Positions 9,085 through 17,179 of a stretch of DNA of 44,945 bases are shown piece after piece. Under the pieces are notes generated by a model, which saw only the letters and a list, made by a program, of their open reading frames with translations, did no database searches and was not told where the DNA came from. Location of the stretch: assembly GCF_000312005.1 (NCBI RefSeq), contig NZ_HE978588.1, positions 2,367,668 to 2,412,612 on the forward strand, given 5' to 3'. This DNA is from Cellulomonas massiliensis JC225. GTDB lineage: Bacteria; Actinomycetota; Actinomycetes; Actinomycetales; Cellulomonadaceae. Made by a program: the position numbers and the translations under genes. Positions within the stretch are counted from its first letter, which is position 1. Every line of letters starts with the position of its first letter.

Positions 9085-9341
9085 CGCGTGCCGACGCGGG
9101 ATATGTCACATCGTCACGATCGCGGGGGCGGGCGCGGGCCCGGGACCAGCACCGATCCGCATTCCCATGCGTCTGGGCCCCCGCGGCGAGGCTCCCGAAC
9201 TCGTGGAGATCCCGTGTCGCGGCGGGCCGGCGCCCGCGTGTCGTGTGCTAGTGCCGGCGCGGGCCGTGCGTCCCGCCCGCGGGCACGCGGACGTGCCAAG
9301 ATTCCCTTGCGACGCACGACGACGACGAGTGAGGACGCCCC

Positions 9342-9764
9342 ATGAGCACGGCCCCCCAGCCCGCGACGGCCACCGGCCCCGCGATCCTGCTGTACTCCGA
9401 CGACGTGGACGTGCGCGAGCAGGTCCGGCTCGCGGTCGGGCGGCGCCTGCGCGCGGGGGAGCCGGACGTCCGCTGGATCGAGGTCGCCACGGCCACCGCC
9501 GTCATCACGGTCACGGAGAACGAGCACCCGGACCTGCTGATCCTCGACGGGGAGGCGGACAAGGTCGGCGGCATGGGGCTGTCGCGCCAGCTCAAGGACG
9601 AGGTCTACCGCTGCCCCCCGACGCTCGTGCTCACGGGCCGCCCGCAGGACGCGTGGCTCGCCTCGTGGTCGAACGCCGACGGCGTGGTCAGCCGCCCGAT
9701 CGACCCGCAGGTGCTCCACGACGCCGTCGAGGCGCTCGTGCGGCGCACCGCCACGGCGCGGTGA
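9342..9764 (+). CDS. Stand-alone response-regulator receiver-domain protein
   Basis: The 140-residue protein is a single receiver fold with no output domain. After a 12-residue leader it has the acidic pair Asp20-Asp21 (YSDDVD), the phospho-acceptor position Asp69 (LLILDGEA), and the switch Thr98 (LVLTGRP). The lysine normally found before the last cis-proline is Arg118 (SRPID), so phosphorylation chemistry may be changed. A GAGGA ribosome binding site precedes the ATG. It is divergent from ctaE-qcrCAB, and its stop overlaps the trpD start (GTGA), so it is coupled to a tryptophan gene with no obvious link. No histidine kinase lies nearby. It may act as a single-domain regulator of respiration, but that is inference from position only. 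Confidence 0.8.
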   Translation: MSTAPQPATATGPAILLYSDDVDVREQVRLAVGRRLRAGEPDVRWIEVATATAVITVTENEHPDLLILDGEADKVGGMGLSRQLKDEVYRCPPTLVLTGRPQDAWLASWSNADGVVSRPIDPQVLHDAVEALVRRTATAR

Positions 9765-10810
9765 GCGAGCCCACGCCGACCTGGTCGGACCTGCTCACCA
9801 CGCTCGTCTCCGGCACCGACCTGTCGGCGGCCCAGACGAGCTGGGCCATGGACGAGATCATGGCCGGCGCGGCGTCGCCCGCGCGCGTCGCGGGCCTGCT
9901 CGTCGGGCTGCGGGCCAAGGGCGAGACGGTCGACGAGCTGACCGGCCTCGCCGAGGGGATGCTGGCGCACGCCCTGCGCATCGAGGTGCCGGGACGCACG
10001 CTCGACATCGTCGGCACGGGCGGCGACCGGGCGCACACGGTGAACGTGTCCACGATGGCGGCGCTCGTGGTCGCCGGGACGGGGCTCACGGTCGTCAAGC
10101 ACGGCAACCGCGCGGCGTCGTCGTCGTCCGGCTCGGCCGACGTGCTGGAGGCGCTGGGCATCCGCCTCGACCACCCGCCCGCCCGGGTCGCCGAGATCGC
10201 GACCGAGGTCGGCATCACGTTCTGCTTCGCGCAGGTCTTCCACCCGTCCTTCCGGCACGCGGCGACGGCCCGCGGCGAGCTCGGGATCGCGACGGCCTTC
10301 AACTTCCTCGGGCCGCTCACCAACCCCGCCCAGCCGCGCTCGACGGCCGTCGGCGTGGCGTCGGCAGGCATGGCGCCGATCGTGGCGGGCGTGTTCGCCT
10401 CGCGCGGGTTCTCCGCGATGGTGTTCCGCGGCACGGACGGCCTCGACGAGCTCGCCGGCACGGCGCCCTCCCAGGTGTGGGAGGTGCGGGGCGGCGACGT
10501 CACCGAGCACGAGATCGACTGGACGGACGCGCTCGGGCTCACGCCGATCTCCGTCGCGGACCTGCGCGGCGCCGACGCGGTGCACAACGCGGGCGTGGCG
10601 CGCGAGGTGCTCGACGGCCGCCCCGGGGTCGTGCGGGAGACCGTGCTGCTCAACGCCGCCGCGGCGATCGTCGCGGACGGGTCGCTGCCCGGCACGGGCG
10701 ACGGCCCGCTCGTCGAGCGGATGGCCGCGGCCCTCGCGCTGGCGGCGCGGTCGGTCGACACCGGCGCTGCCCGGGACGTGCTCGAGCGCTGGGTCGCGGC
10801 GACGGCCTGA
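9761..10810 (+). CDS. trpD: Anthranilate phosphoribosyltransferase
   Basis: TrpD joins anthranilate to PRPP in the second step of tryptophan synthesis. The 349-residue protein is full length. It has the helical N-terminal domain, the PRPP/metal loop VGTGGD (the family GTGGD motif), the conserved [21 protein letters not shown] region, and [19 protein letters not shown]. The GTG start overlaps the upstream receiver gene by four bases. As in Mycobacterium and Streptomyces it is beside ctaE-qcrCAB and away from the other trp genes. Function is secure; why it is tied to this locus is unknown. Confidence 0.96.
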   Translation: MSEPTPTWSDLLTTLVSGTDLSAAQTSWAMDEIMAGAASPARVAGLLVGLRAKGETVDELTGLAEGMLAHALRIEVPGRTLDIVGTGGDRAHTVNVSTMAALVVAGTGLTVVKHGNRAASSSSGSADVLEALGIRLDHPPARVAEIATEVGITFCFAQVFHPSFRHAATARGELGIATAFNFLGPLTNPAQPRSTAVGVASAGMAPIVAGVFASRGFSAMVFRGTDGLDELAGTAPSQVWEVRGGDVTEHEIDWTDALGLTPISVADLRGADAVHNAGVAREVLDGRPGVVRETVLLNAAAAIVADGSLPGTGDGPLVERMAAALALAARSVDTGAARDVLERWVAATA

Positions 10811-10825
10811 GCCGACGGCGCCGTC

Positions 10826-10842
10826 GCCCGCCGGCTGCGGGC
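10826..10842. terminator. Short hairpin between convergent trpD and Lrp-like gene
   Basis: GCCCGC and GCGGGC pair around CGGCT. A perfect GACGGCGCCGTC palindrome (10814-10825) lies just before it. Together they fill the 33-base gap and may end transcription from either side. Confidence 0.35.
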
Positions 10843-10843
10843 C

Positions 10844-11125
10844 TCAGTCCTCCAGGCCGAGGGCGAACGCCTGCTCGAGGTCGTGCTGCGAGTACGTGCG
10901 GAACGCGATGTACGTCTGCGTGCGCAGCACGCCCTCGATCTTGCTGACCCGGTCGGCGATCACGTCGGCCAGGTCGTCGTGCTCCCGCACCCGGACCATC
11001 GCGATGAGGTCGACCTCGCCGGTGACCGAGTAGACCTCGCTCACCCCCTTGATCTCCGCGATCTCCTTGGCGACCTCCGGGATGCGGGAGGCGTCGGTGT
11101 CCACGAGCACGATGGCGGTCAGCAT
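10844..11125 (-). CDS. Stand-alone Lrp/AsnC ligand-binding (RAM) domain protein
   Basis: The 93-residue product is only the sensor half of an Lrp/AsnC regulator. It has a beta-alpha-beta-beta-alpha-beta pattern, starting MLTAIVLVDTDASRIPEVAK and including VSEVYSVTGEVDLIAMVRV, the typical RAM strand pair with the conserved Gly-x-x-Asp turn. There is no helix-turn-helix. Such proteins form oligomers that bind amino acids and may modulate full-length Lrp proteins. It lies tail to tail with trpD, so an amino acid ligand would make sense, but this is inference. A CATGAT element ends six bases before the ATG, predicting a leaderless message. Confidence 0.88.
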   Translation of the reverse strand: MLTAIVLVDTDASRIPEVAKEIAEIKGVSEVYSVTGEVDLIAMVRVREHDDLADVIADRVSKIEGVLRTQTYIAFRTYSQHDLEQAFALGLED

Positions 11126-11131
11126 GCGGCC

Positions 11132-11137
11132 ATCATG
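11132..11137 (-). promoter_or_regulatory. -10 element, leaderless start of the Lrp-like gene
   Basis: The minus strand reads CATGAT, six bases before the ATG at 11125. Confidence 0.45.
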
Positions 11138-11173
11138 CCCCGGTGCCGGGCACGTGGACGAGCGACGGGCCGG

Positions 11174-13024
11174 TCAGGCGATGCGCGGCTCGGCCCGGAC
11201 CGGGACGGCCTCGGGGCGCGGGGCGGCGGGGTCGACGACGCCCGGTGCCGGAGCGCCCGAGACGCGGGCCAGGTGCGCCGCCACCGCGGCGGCCGGGTCC
11301 GCCTCGGACAGCGCGCTGCGCACGGGCAGCGCCCACGTCCCGTCCACCTCGACGATCCGGGTGCCCGGCCGCTCGAGCCACTCGAGCAGCAGGTCCGTCT
11401 CCTCCGGGTGGGCCGCCGACGAGGGCGGGACGGGAGGCTCCACGTGCTCGCCGCTGGCCTGCAGCGCCGCCACGAGGGGGCGCGGGTCCGTCCGGCGGTC
11501 CGCCCGTGCGGTGCCGGCGAGCCGGCCGTGGCGCACCAGGACCAGCTCCCAGCCGCCGTCGTCCGTCCGGCGCGCCGCCACGACCTCCGCGCAGCGCGCG
11601 AGGGCGCCGGCCCGCTGCGCCCGCACGGCGCCGCGCAGGAACGCGCCGAGCCGGTCACGGACCGTCGCGGCCTCCTCGAACCGCTGCTGGTCGGACAGCG
11701 CCTGGATCCGCTCCGCGTGCGCGGCCACGACGACCGCGGCGTCGCCGAGCATCGTCGCGCGCACCGCGTCGGCGACGCGTGCGTACTCGTCGACCGGCTG
11801 CCGGCCCTGGCACGGCGCGCCGCAGCGGCCGAGCTCGGCGAGCACGCAGGCGGAGGCCCCGGGGGCGGCGACGAGGGGCAGCCGGCGGCTGCAGCGGCGG
11901 ATCGGGTAGGACTCGTGCAGCGCCTCGACCGCCAGCGTGGCGGACGCCGCCGAGCCGAACGGGCCGAGGTAGGCCGCCCCCGGCTCGTCCCGGACCTCGC
12001 GCACCACCGACAGCCGGGGGTAGGGCTCGCTCGTCAGGCGGACCCACGGCATGCGCTCGGGGAACCGGGAGCGGCGGTTGTACCGGGGGGCGTGCTCCGC
12101 GATGAGGCGCAGCTCGCGCACGCGCGCCTCCAGCGGGGTCGCGCACACGACGGGGTCGACCCGCTCGGCGACGCGCACCATCTCGACGATCCGCCCGCGC
12201 TTCTCCGCCGAGGTGAAGTAGGAGCGCACCCGCCGGCGCAGCGAGGTCGTCGACGTCCCGACGTAGAGGACCTCGTCGTGCGGGCCGCGGAAGAGGTACA
12301 CGCCCGGCGCGTCCGGCAGCCCGTCGGCCAGCGTGCGCTTGCGCCGCACGTCACCCGGGACCGGGTCGGCCGCCGTCGCGAGGTCCTCCAGGTGCGTGAC
12401 GCCGAGCGGGGCCAGCCGGCCGAGCAGCGCGTGCAGGACGTCGACGGTCGCCCGCGCGTCCGACAGCGCCCGGTGGTTCGGCGTCACCGTCGCCCCGAAC
12501 GCGGCGGCGAGGGTGCTCAGCTTGTGGTTCGGCACCTCGTCGCGGGTGACGGCGCGCCGCGCGAGCCGGACGGTGTCGACCACCTGGGGGCCGGGCCACG
12601 CGTGGCCGGTGCGGGCCGCCGCGGCCTTGAGGAAGCCCACGTCGAACGGCGCGTTGTGGGCGACGAGGACGGCGCCGCGCGCGAACTCCAGGAAGCTGGG
12701 CAGCACCTCCTCGATGCGCGGGGCGCCCACGAGCATCGTCGTCGTGATGCCCGTGAGGACCTGGATGTACGGGGGGACCGGGCCGCCCGGGTCCACCAGC
12801 GTCTGGAACTCGCCGAGCACCTCGCCGCCCCGGACCTTGACCGCGCCGATCTCGGTGATGCCGCAGTCCGCGGGGGTGCCGCCCGTCGTCTCGAGGTCGA
12901 CGACGACGAACGTCACGTCCGACAGCGGGGTGCCGACCTCCTCGAGCGTCACCTGCACCGGCGTCCCGGTGGCCGGCGCGACGTCCGCCCACAGCGGGCG
13001 TGGCGGGCGCAGCGGGATCGGCAT
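11174..13024 (-). CDS. DEDD 3'-5' exonuclease fused to a UvrC-type GIY-YIG nuclease
   Basis: The 616-residue protein joins two nucleases. Residues about 38-205 are a DnaQ-like exonuclease with all DEDDh residues: VDLETTG (Asp43, Glu45), HNAPFDVGFL and HRALSDARAT. Residues about 235-330 are a GIY-YIG domain (GVYLFRGPHDEVLYVGTS), followed by the region in which four cysteines (RRC, SAC, GRC, APC) match the UvrC iron-sulfur cluster, and a UVR helix pair (SDQQRFEEAATVRDRLG). The RNase H-like endonuclease half of UvrC is absent, so it is like Cho with an exonuclease added; it may incise and trim damaged DNA. Mycobacterial Rv2191 has the same plan and position. The ATG at 13024 has a TACCGT element seven bases upstream. 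Confidence 0.92.
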   Translation of the reverse strand: MPIPLRPPRPLWADVAPATGTPVQVTLEEVGTPLSDVTFVVVDLETTGGTPADCGITEIGAVKVRGGEVLGEFQTLVDPGGPVPPYIQVLTGITTTMLVGAPRIEEVLPSFLEFARGAVLVAHNAPFDVGFLKAAAARTGHAWPGPQVVDTVRLARRAVTRDEVPNHKLSTLAAAFGATVTPNHRALSDARATVDVLHALLGRLAPLGVTHLEDLATAADPVPGDVRRKRTLADGLPDAPGVYLFRGPHDEVLYVGTSTTSLRRRVRSYFTSAEKRGRIVEMVRVAERVDPVVCATPLEARVRELRLIAEHAPRYNRRSRFPERMPWVRLTSEPYPRLSVVREVRDEPGAAYLGPFGSAASATLAVEALHESYPIRRCSRRLPLVAAPGASACVLAELGRCGAPCQGRQPVDEYARVADAVRATMLGDAAVVVAAHAERIQALSDQQRFEEAATVRDRLGAFLRGAVRAQRAGALARCAEVVAARRTDDGGWELVLVRHGRLAGTARADRRTDPRPLVAALQASGEHVEPPVPPSSAAHPEETDLLLEWLERPGTRIVEVDGTWALPVRSALSEADPAAAVAAHLARVSGAPAPGVVDPAAPRPEAVPVRAEPRIA

Positions 13025-13031
13025 GGCGGGG

Positions 13032-13037
13032 ACGGTA
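13032..13037 (-). promoter_or_regulatory. -10 element, leaderless start of the exonuclease/UvrC fusion
   Basis: The minus strand reads TACCGT, seven bases before the ATG at 13024. Confidence 0.5.
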
Positions 13038-13125
13038 GCCGCGCCCGCCGACACCGAGCGGCTGCCGCGCCGGGGGCCCACGACCCCTCGCGCCGGCCGC
13101 ACCGAGGCGTGTCAGTCGCCCTGGC

Positions 13126-13131
13126 TACCGT
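13126..13131 (+). promoter_or_regulatory. -10 element, leaderless start of the Cys-pair protein
   Basis: TACCGT is followed by six bases and the ATG at 13138. It is the same hexamer as in the divergent gene. Confidence 0.5.
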
Positions 13132-13137
13132 CGCCGC

Positions 13138-13344
13138 ATGATCATCGACTGCGACACGTGCACCGTGCGCGGCGCGGCCTGCACCGACTGCGTCGTGACC
13201 TTCCTGACGGTGCCCGTCCGTCCCGCGCTCCCCGACGAGGCGACGGCGCGACGGGTCGAGCTGGTGGCCGTCGAGCAGCGCGCGATCGACGCGCTGGCCG
13301 CCTCCGGCCTCGTCCCGCCGCTGCGCGCCTCCCCGGCCGTCTGA
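13138..13344 (+). CDS. Small conserved actinobacterial Cys-pair protein
   Basis: This 68-residue protein starts MIIDCDTCTVRGAACTDCVV. The two cysteine pairs, CDTC and ACTDC, could bind a metal or an iron-sulfur cluster or form disulfides. The remainder is a helix-forming segment (RRVELVAVEQRAIDALAASG) and a proline-rich end. From memory, proteins with this N-terminal signature occur widely in actinobacteria with no assigned function. It is transcribed from a leaderless-type promoter in a shared divergent region with the exonuclease/UvrC fusion, a possible hint of a DNA-repair link. It ends just before a strong bidirectional terminator. Confidence 0.82.
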   Translation: MIIDCDTCTVRGAACTDCVVTFLTVPVRPALPDEATARRVELVAVEQRAIDALAASGLVPPLRASPAV

Positions 13345-13386
13345 CCCGTGGCCCGAGGCGGCCGACCGCGGCCGCCCCCGGGCACG

Positions 13387-13427
13387 CACGAGGGCCGGTG
13401 CCGACGACGCCGGCACCGGCCCTCGTG
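13387..13427. terminator. Bidirectional terminator between convergent genes
   Basis: A perfect 17-bp stem (13387-13403 with 13411-13427) with a 7-base loop sits between the stops at 13344 (plus) and 13432 (minus). It is the longest perfect hairpin I found in the window. Confidence 0.85.
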
Positions 13428-13431
13428 GAGG

Positions 13432-15240
13432 TCAGCCCTGGACGGGCCCGTCGTAGAGCGCGTCCACCTCGCCCGCGAAGTCCTTGAGCACGACCGAGCG
13501 CTTCACGCTCAGCTTCGGCGTCAGGTAGCCGTTCGCGATCGTCAGGTCCGTCGGCAGGATCCGGTACTTGCGGATCGACTCGGCGCGCGAGACCGCCTTG
13601 TTCGCCTTCTCGACGGCCTTGTCGAGCGACTCGAGCACGTCGGGGTCCTTCGCGGCCTCCTCGATGCTCATGGCCGGCTTGCCGTGGGCGGCGAGCCACC
13701 CGGGCACGCCCTCGGGGTCGAGCGTCAGCAGCGCGCCGATGAAGGGCCGCTGGTCGCCGACCACGACCACCTGGCTCAGCAGCGGGTGCGCGCGCAGCCG
13801 GTCCTCGAGGACCGCCGGCGCGACGTTCTTGCCGCCGGCGGTGACGATGATCTCCTTCTTGCGCCCGGTGATCCGCAGGAAGCCGTCCTCGTCCAGCGTG
13901 CCGAGGTCCCCGCTCTTGAACCAGCCGTCCTGGAGCGCCTCCGCCGTCGCGGTCTCGTTGCCGTGGTAGCCGCGGAAGACCTGGACGCCCTTGATCTCGA
14001 CCTCGCCGTCGGCGGCGATGCGGATGGAGGAGCCGGGCAGCGGCCGCCCGACCGTGCCGATCTTCGTCAGCTCGGGCCGGTTCACGGTCGCCGGCGCGGT
14101 CGTCTCCGTCAGGCCGTACCCCTCGAGCACCTTGAGCCCGACGCCCCGGTAGAAGTGGCCGAGCCGCTCGCCGAGCGGCGCCCCGCCCGAGATGGCCCAC
14201 TCGGCCTGGCCGCCGAGCGCGTTGCGGATCTTGTGCAGCACGAGCAGGTCGGCGACCTTGTGCTGCAGGCGCAGCCACAGCGACGGGCCGCCGGGCGTGT
14301 CCAGGGCGCGCGAGTAGACGATCGCCGTCTTGGCGGCGCGCTGGAAGATCGCGGACTTGCCGCCCGCCGCGGCCTTCTGCTCCGAGGAGTTGTAGACCTT
14401 CTCGAACACGCGGGGCACCGACAGGATGAACGTCGGCCGGAACGTGCCCATGTCGGCGACGAGCGTGCGGGTGTCGGGCGTGTGCCCCATGACCGCGCCG
14501 GCCGGCACGACGAGGACGTGGATGAACCGCGCGAACACGTGCGCGAGCGGCATGAAGAGCAGCGTGCGCGCGTTCTCGCTCGAGACGACGACGCCCAGCT
14601 CCTCGATCGCGTTGAGGACGAGGTCGTTGAAGTTGCCGTGCGTCAGCTCGACGCCCTTGGGCCGGCCCGTCGTCCCCGAGGTGTAGATGACGGTCGCGAG
14701 GTCGTCGAGGCCCGCCAGCGCGCCGCGGCGGTCGACCTCGTCGTCCGTGACGTCGGCCCCGGCCGCGACGAGCGCGTCGACGGCGCCCTCGTCGATCACG
14801 AGCGTCTCGCGGACGTTCGTGTCCGCCAGCACCTCCTCGGCGACCGCCCGGTGCTCCGGCGTCTCGACCACGAGCAGCGACACGTCGGAGTCGGTGAGGA
14901 TCCACTGCACCTGCTCGGCCGACGACGTCTCGTAGACCGGCACGGGCACCGCGCCCGCGGCCCACGCGGCCCAGTCGAGCAGCGACCACTCGTACCGCGT
15001 GCGGGACATGATCGCGACGCGGTCGCCGGGCTGGACGCCCTTCGCGACGAGACCCTTGGCGACCGCGCGGACGCGGGCCTGGACCTCCCGCGCATTGATC
15101 GCCGTCCACTCGCTCGCGCCCTCGGGCTTGACCTCGTAGAGGGCCTTCTCGGGCGCCGACGCGACGCGCGCGGCGAGCAGGTCGTTGAGGTTCTTGCCCC
15201 GATCGGTCTCGATGAGCAAGGGGGAGGTGAACTCGTCCAT
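13432..15240 (-). CDS. fadD: Long-chain acyl-CoA synthetase (AMP-forming), FadD15 type
   Basis: The enzyme activates long-chain fatty acids with ATP and CoA through an acyl-adenylate. The 602-residue protein has the ANL signatures in order: the P-loop YTSGTTGRPKGVELTHGNF, the adenylate motif GYGLTETTAP, the hinge region SGDLGTLDEDGFLRITGRKK and GGKNVAP. The length and the FARFIHVL and SVPRVFEKVYNSSEQKA segments point to the long-chain class. The ATG at 15240 has GGAG five bases upstream; a TATCCT at 15274-15279 (minus strand) is a candidate -10. It is divergent from the ROK kinase, as in the Streptomyces and Mycobacterium (Rv2187) loci, from memory. The exact fatty acid is unknown. Confidence 0.93.
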   Translation of the reverse strand: MDEFTSPLLIETDRGKNLNDLLAARVASAPEKALYEVKPEGASEWTAINAREVQARVRAVAKGLVAKGVQPGDRVAIMSRTRYEWSLLDWAAWAAGAVPVPVYETSSAEQVQWILTDSDVSLLVVETPEHRAVAEEVLADTNVRETLVIDEGAVDALVAAGADVTDDEVDRRGALAGLDDLATVIYTSGTTGRPKGVELTHGNFNDLVLNAIEELGVVVSSENARTLLFMPLAHVFARFIHVLVVPAGAVMGHTPDTRTLVADMGTFRPTFILSVPRVFEKVYNSSEQKAAAGGKSAIFQRAAKTAIVYSRALDTPGGPSLWLRLQHKVADLLVLHKIRNALGGQAEWAISGGAPLGERLGHFYRGVGLKVLEGYGLTETTAPATVNRPELTKIGTVGRPLPGSSIRIAADGEVEIKGVQVFRGYHGNETATAEALQDGWFKSGDLGTLDEDGFLRITGRKKEIIVTAGGKNVAPAVLEDRLRAHPLLSQVVVVGDQRPFIGALLTLDPEGVPGWLAAHGKPAMSIEEAAKDPDVLESLDKAVEKANKAVSRAESIRKYRILPTDLTIANGYLTPKLSVKRSVVLKDFAGEVDALYDGPVQG

Positions 15241-15273
15241 GCTGACTCCAGTGGCAGTGGCGAAGGTGACCAG

Positions 15274-15279
15274 AGGATA
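15274..15279 (-). promoter_or_regulatory. Candidate -10 element of the acyl-CoA synthetase gene
   Basis: The minus strand reads TATCCT 33 bases before the ATG, which has its own ribosome binding site. The leader would be about 25 bases. Confidence 0.4.
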
Positions 15280-15388
15280 CGTGACCGAAGGTCCCGCACA
15301 GCCGGTACGCGCGTGAGTACCCTCGGACGCCGGAGTAGCACCTACTTCCACCTGCCGGCGCGCGGCCCCGACCGCCAGCGCGTCCGGT

Positions 15389-15394
15389 TACGGT
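15389..15394 (+). promoter_or_regulatory. Candidate -10 element of the ROK kinase gene
   Basis: TACGGT lies 56 bases before the ATG and would give a leader of about 50 bases. Confidence 0.35.
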
Positions 15395-15450
15395 GAGCAC
15401 GTCGCCGCTCGGCGGACCTTCCACCACGAGCTCGAGGAGCACGAGGACCC

Positions 15451-16395
15451 ATGCACGCGATCGGTGTGGACATCGGCGGGACGAAGATCGCCGCCGGTGT
15501 CGTCGACGAGGACGGCACGCTCCTCGCCAAGACGCGGCGCGACACGTCCCCGGACGACGCCGCGAGCATCGACCGCGCGATCGCCGACGTCTACGCCGAG
15601 CTGAGCGCGTCCTACGAGATCGGCGCGATGGGCCTGGCGGCGGCCGGCTTCGTGGCCGCCGACCGCTCCGGCGTCCTCTTCGCGCCGAACATCGCCTGGC
15701 GCGACTACCCGCTGCGGGACAACGTCGCGGCGCTCATCGACGACGACGTCCGGATCGTCGTGGAGAACGACGCGAACGCCGCCGGCTGGGCCGAGTTCCG
15801 GTTCGGCGCGGCGCGCGACGTCGACGACATGCTCATGCTGACGGTCGGGACCGGGCTCGGGGGCGCGATCGTCGTCTCCGGCGAGCTCGTGCGCGGCGCG
15901 TGGGGCGTCGCCGCGGAGATCGGCCACATGCGCGTCGTGCCGGGCGGCCACTACTGCGGCTGCGGCCACGAGGGCTGCTGGGAGCAGTACGCCTCCGGCA
16001 GCGCGCTCGTGCGCGACGCGCAGGCGCAGGCGGTCGTCGACCCGGCGGCGGCCGGCCGGCTGCTCGAGCTCGCCGGCGGGGACGCGGAGAAGATCACCGG
16101 CCCGCACGTGACGAAGGCCGCCCAGGAGGGCGACCCGCTCGCGGTCCGGCTGCTCGCGGACCTCGGCCGGTGGCTGGGGGAGGGCTCGGCGTCCGTGGCG
16201 GCGCTGCTGGACCCCGCCCTCATCGTCGTCGGCGGCGGCGTCGCCTCCGCCGGCGAGCTGCTGCTGGCCCCCGCGCGCAAGGGCTTCGCCGAGCAGCTCT
16301 CGGCCCGCGGCCACCGCCCGGAGGCGGCGATCGTCGTCGCCGCGATGGGCAACGACGCCGGCATGGTCGGCGCGGCGGACCTCGCGCGCGTCTGA
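15451..16395 (+). CDS. glkA: ROK-family glucokinase
   Basis: ROK glucokinases phosphorylate glucose with ATP (some with polyphosphate) and in actinobacteria also take part in carbon control. The 314-residue protein has the phosphate-binding DIGGTKIAAGVV at residues 7-18, the catalytic Asp107 in ENDANAAGWAEF, the TVGTGLGGAI loop, and the ROK zinc site made of His159 and the cysteines of CGCGHEGCW. There is no DNA-binding N-terminus, so it is a kinase and not a repressor. GAGGAG lies a little far upstream and GAGGA very near the ATG; the start follows the family N-terminus. Polyphosphate specificity cannot be judged from sequence. The position matches Streptomyces glkA near fadD. Confidence 0.92.
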   Translation: MHAIGVDIGGTKIAAGVVDEDGTLLAKTRRDTSPDDAASIDRAIADVYAELSASYEIGAMGLAAAGFVAADRSGVLFAPNIAWRDYPLRDNVAALIDDDVRIVVENDANAAGWAEFRFGAARDVDDMLMLTVGTGLGGAIVVSGELVRGAWGVAAEIGHMRVVPGGHYCGCGHEGCWEQYASGSALVRDAQAQAVVDPAAAGRLLELAGGDAEKITGPHVTKAAQEGDPLAVRLLADLGRWLGEGSASVAALLDPALIVVGGGVASAGELLLAPARKGFAEQLSARGHRPEAAIVVAAMGNDAGMVGAADLARV

Positions 16396-16416
16396 GCGGC
16401 CGCGGCCCAGGGGGCC

Positions 16417-16442
16417 GTCCTCGGCGGATGCCCGCCGAGGAC
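16417..16442. terminator. Terminator hairpin between ROK kinase and membrane protein genes
   Basis: A perfect 11-bp stem (16417-16427 with 16432-16442) with the loop ATGC lies between two convergent stops and can serve both. Confidence 0.75.
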
Positions 16443-16443
16443 G

Positions 16444-17028
16444 CTAGACCTGCGCGCCGGTGTCGTCGTCGGAGGGGTCCCGGTGCGTGGGCATCCGCCA
16501 CACCAGCACGGCCACGCCCAGCAGGAAGACCACGCACGCCGCCTGCACGAGCGCGCTCGGCGCGCCGCGCCACGCGATGAGCACGACGAGCAGGAAGACC
16601 GGCATCCCGGCGACGGCGAGCCACGCCATCGTCAGGAGCGGGTCGCCACCCAGCACGGGACCGGGGTCGGGCGGCACGAAGTGCTCCTGCTCGTCGACCG
16701 AGGTCTCGGCCTCGTCGTACTGCGACGTGCCGTCCCAGTCGCGCCCGTCGAGCTCGCGCCCGGGGCCCCCGTCGGCCGGCCCGGCGGGTCGCACGACGCG
16801 CTGCTCGACCCACGGGGCGACCGGGAACGAGCCGACCCGCGGCCCGTCCGGCGTCGCGCCGCGCTCCTCGCGGCCCGCGCGCCCGTCGTCGTCGCCGGAG
16901 TCGACCTGCTCGAGCCGTGCGACGAGCGACGCCCACGTGTCCTCGTCGTCGCCACCGGGCGCGTCCGACCCCTCGGGCGGCACCGGCTGGTCCGCCGCGT
17001 CGTCGTGGTCGTCGGGGCGCGCAGGCAT
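16444..17028 (-). CDS. Hypothetical protein with acidic N-terminus and two membrane helices
   Basis: I do not recognise a named family. The 194-residue protein has a long hydrophilic N-terminal part rich in Asp, Glu and Pro (about residues 1-125, net acidic), a conserved-looking HFVPPDPGPVLGGDPLLTMAW segment just before the membrane, and two hydrophobic helices (about 128-150 and 157-177) that would place both ends in the cytoplasm. Similar proteins occur near glkA and plsC in other actinobacteria, from memory. TAGAGT lies six bases before the ATG, so the gene is probably leaderless. The location between lipid and sugar genes does not fix a role. Confidence 0.8.
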   Translation of the reverse strand: MPARPDDHDDAADQPVPPEGSDAPGGDDEDTWASLVARLEQVDSGDDDGRAGREERGATPDGPRVGSFPVAPWVEQRVVRPAGPADGGPGRELDGRDWDGTSQYDEAETSVDEQEHFVPPDPGPVLGGDPLLTMAWLAVAGMPVFLLVVLIAWRGAPSALVQAACVVFLLGVAVLVWRMPTHRDPSDDDTGAQV

Positions 17029-17034
17029 GACAGC

Positions 17035-17040
17035 ACTCTA
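17035..17040 (-). promoter_or_regulatory. -10 element, leaderless start of the two-helix membrane protein
   Basis: The minus strand reads TAGAGT, six bases before the ATG at 17028. Confidence 0.5.
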
Positions 17041-17144
17041 GAGTCGGACCTACGGCGGCGCCCCGCCCCTCGCGCTCGCGCGGCCCGGGCGCCGGACACG
17101 CGGTCCCCGGCTCCGCGCGTCACGTCCGGCGCAGGTCGAGGACG

Positions 17145-17150
17145 TAGGGT
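17145..17150 (+). promoter_or_regulatory. Candidate -10 element of plsC
   Basis: TAGGGT lies 29 bases before the TTG start and would give a leader of about 22 bases that includes the ribosome binding site. Confidence 0.4.
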
Positions 17151-17179
17151 GCGGCGGTCGGCCTCGAAGGGATGAGCGG

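Larger units (their letters stand above)
9038..9341. other. Divergent intergenic region, ctaE and receiver gene
   Basis: This 304-base region holds the ctaE -10 element and palindrome at its left end. CAAGAT at 9297-9302 is a weak candidate -10 for the plus-strand gene at 9342. Between them I see only GC-rich sequence with no supported gene. Confidence 0.45.
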
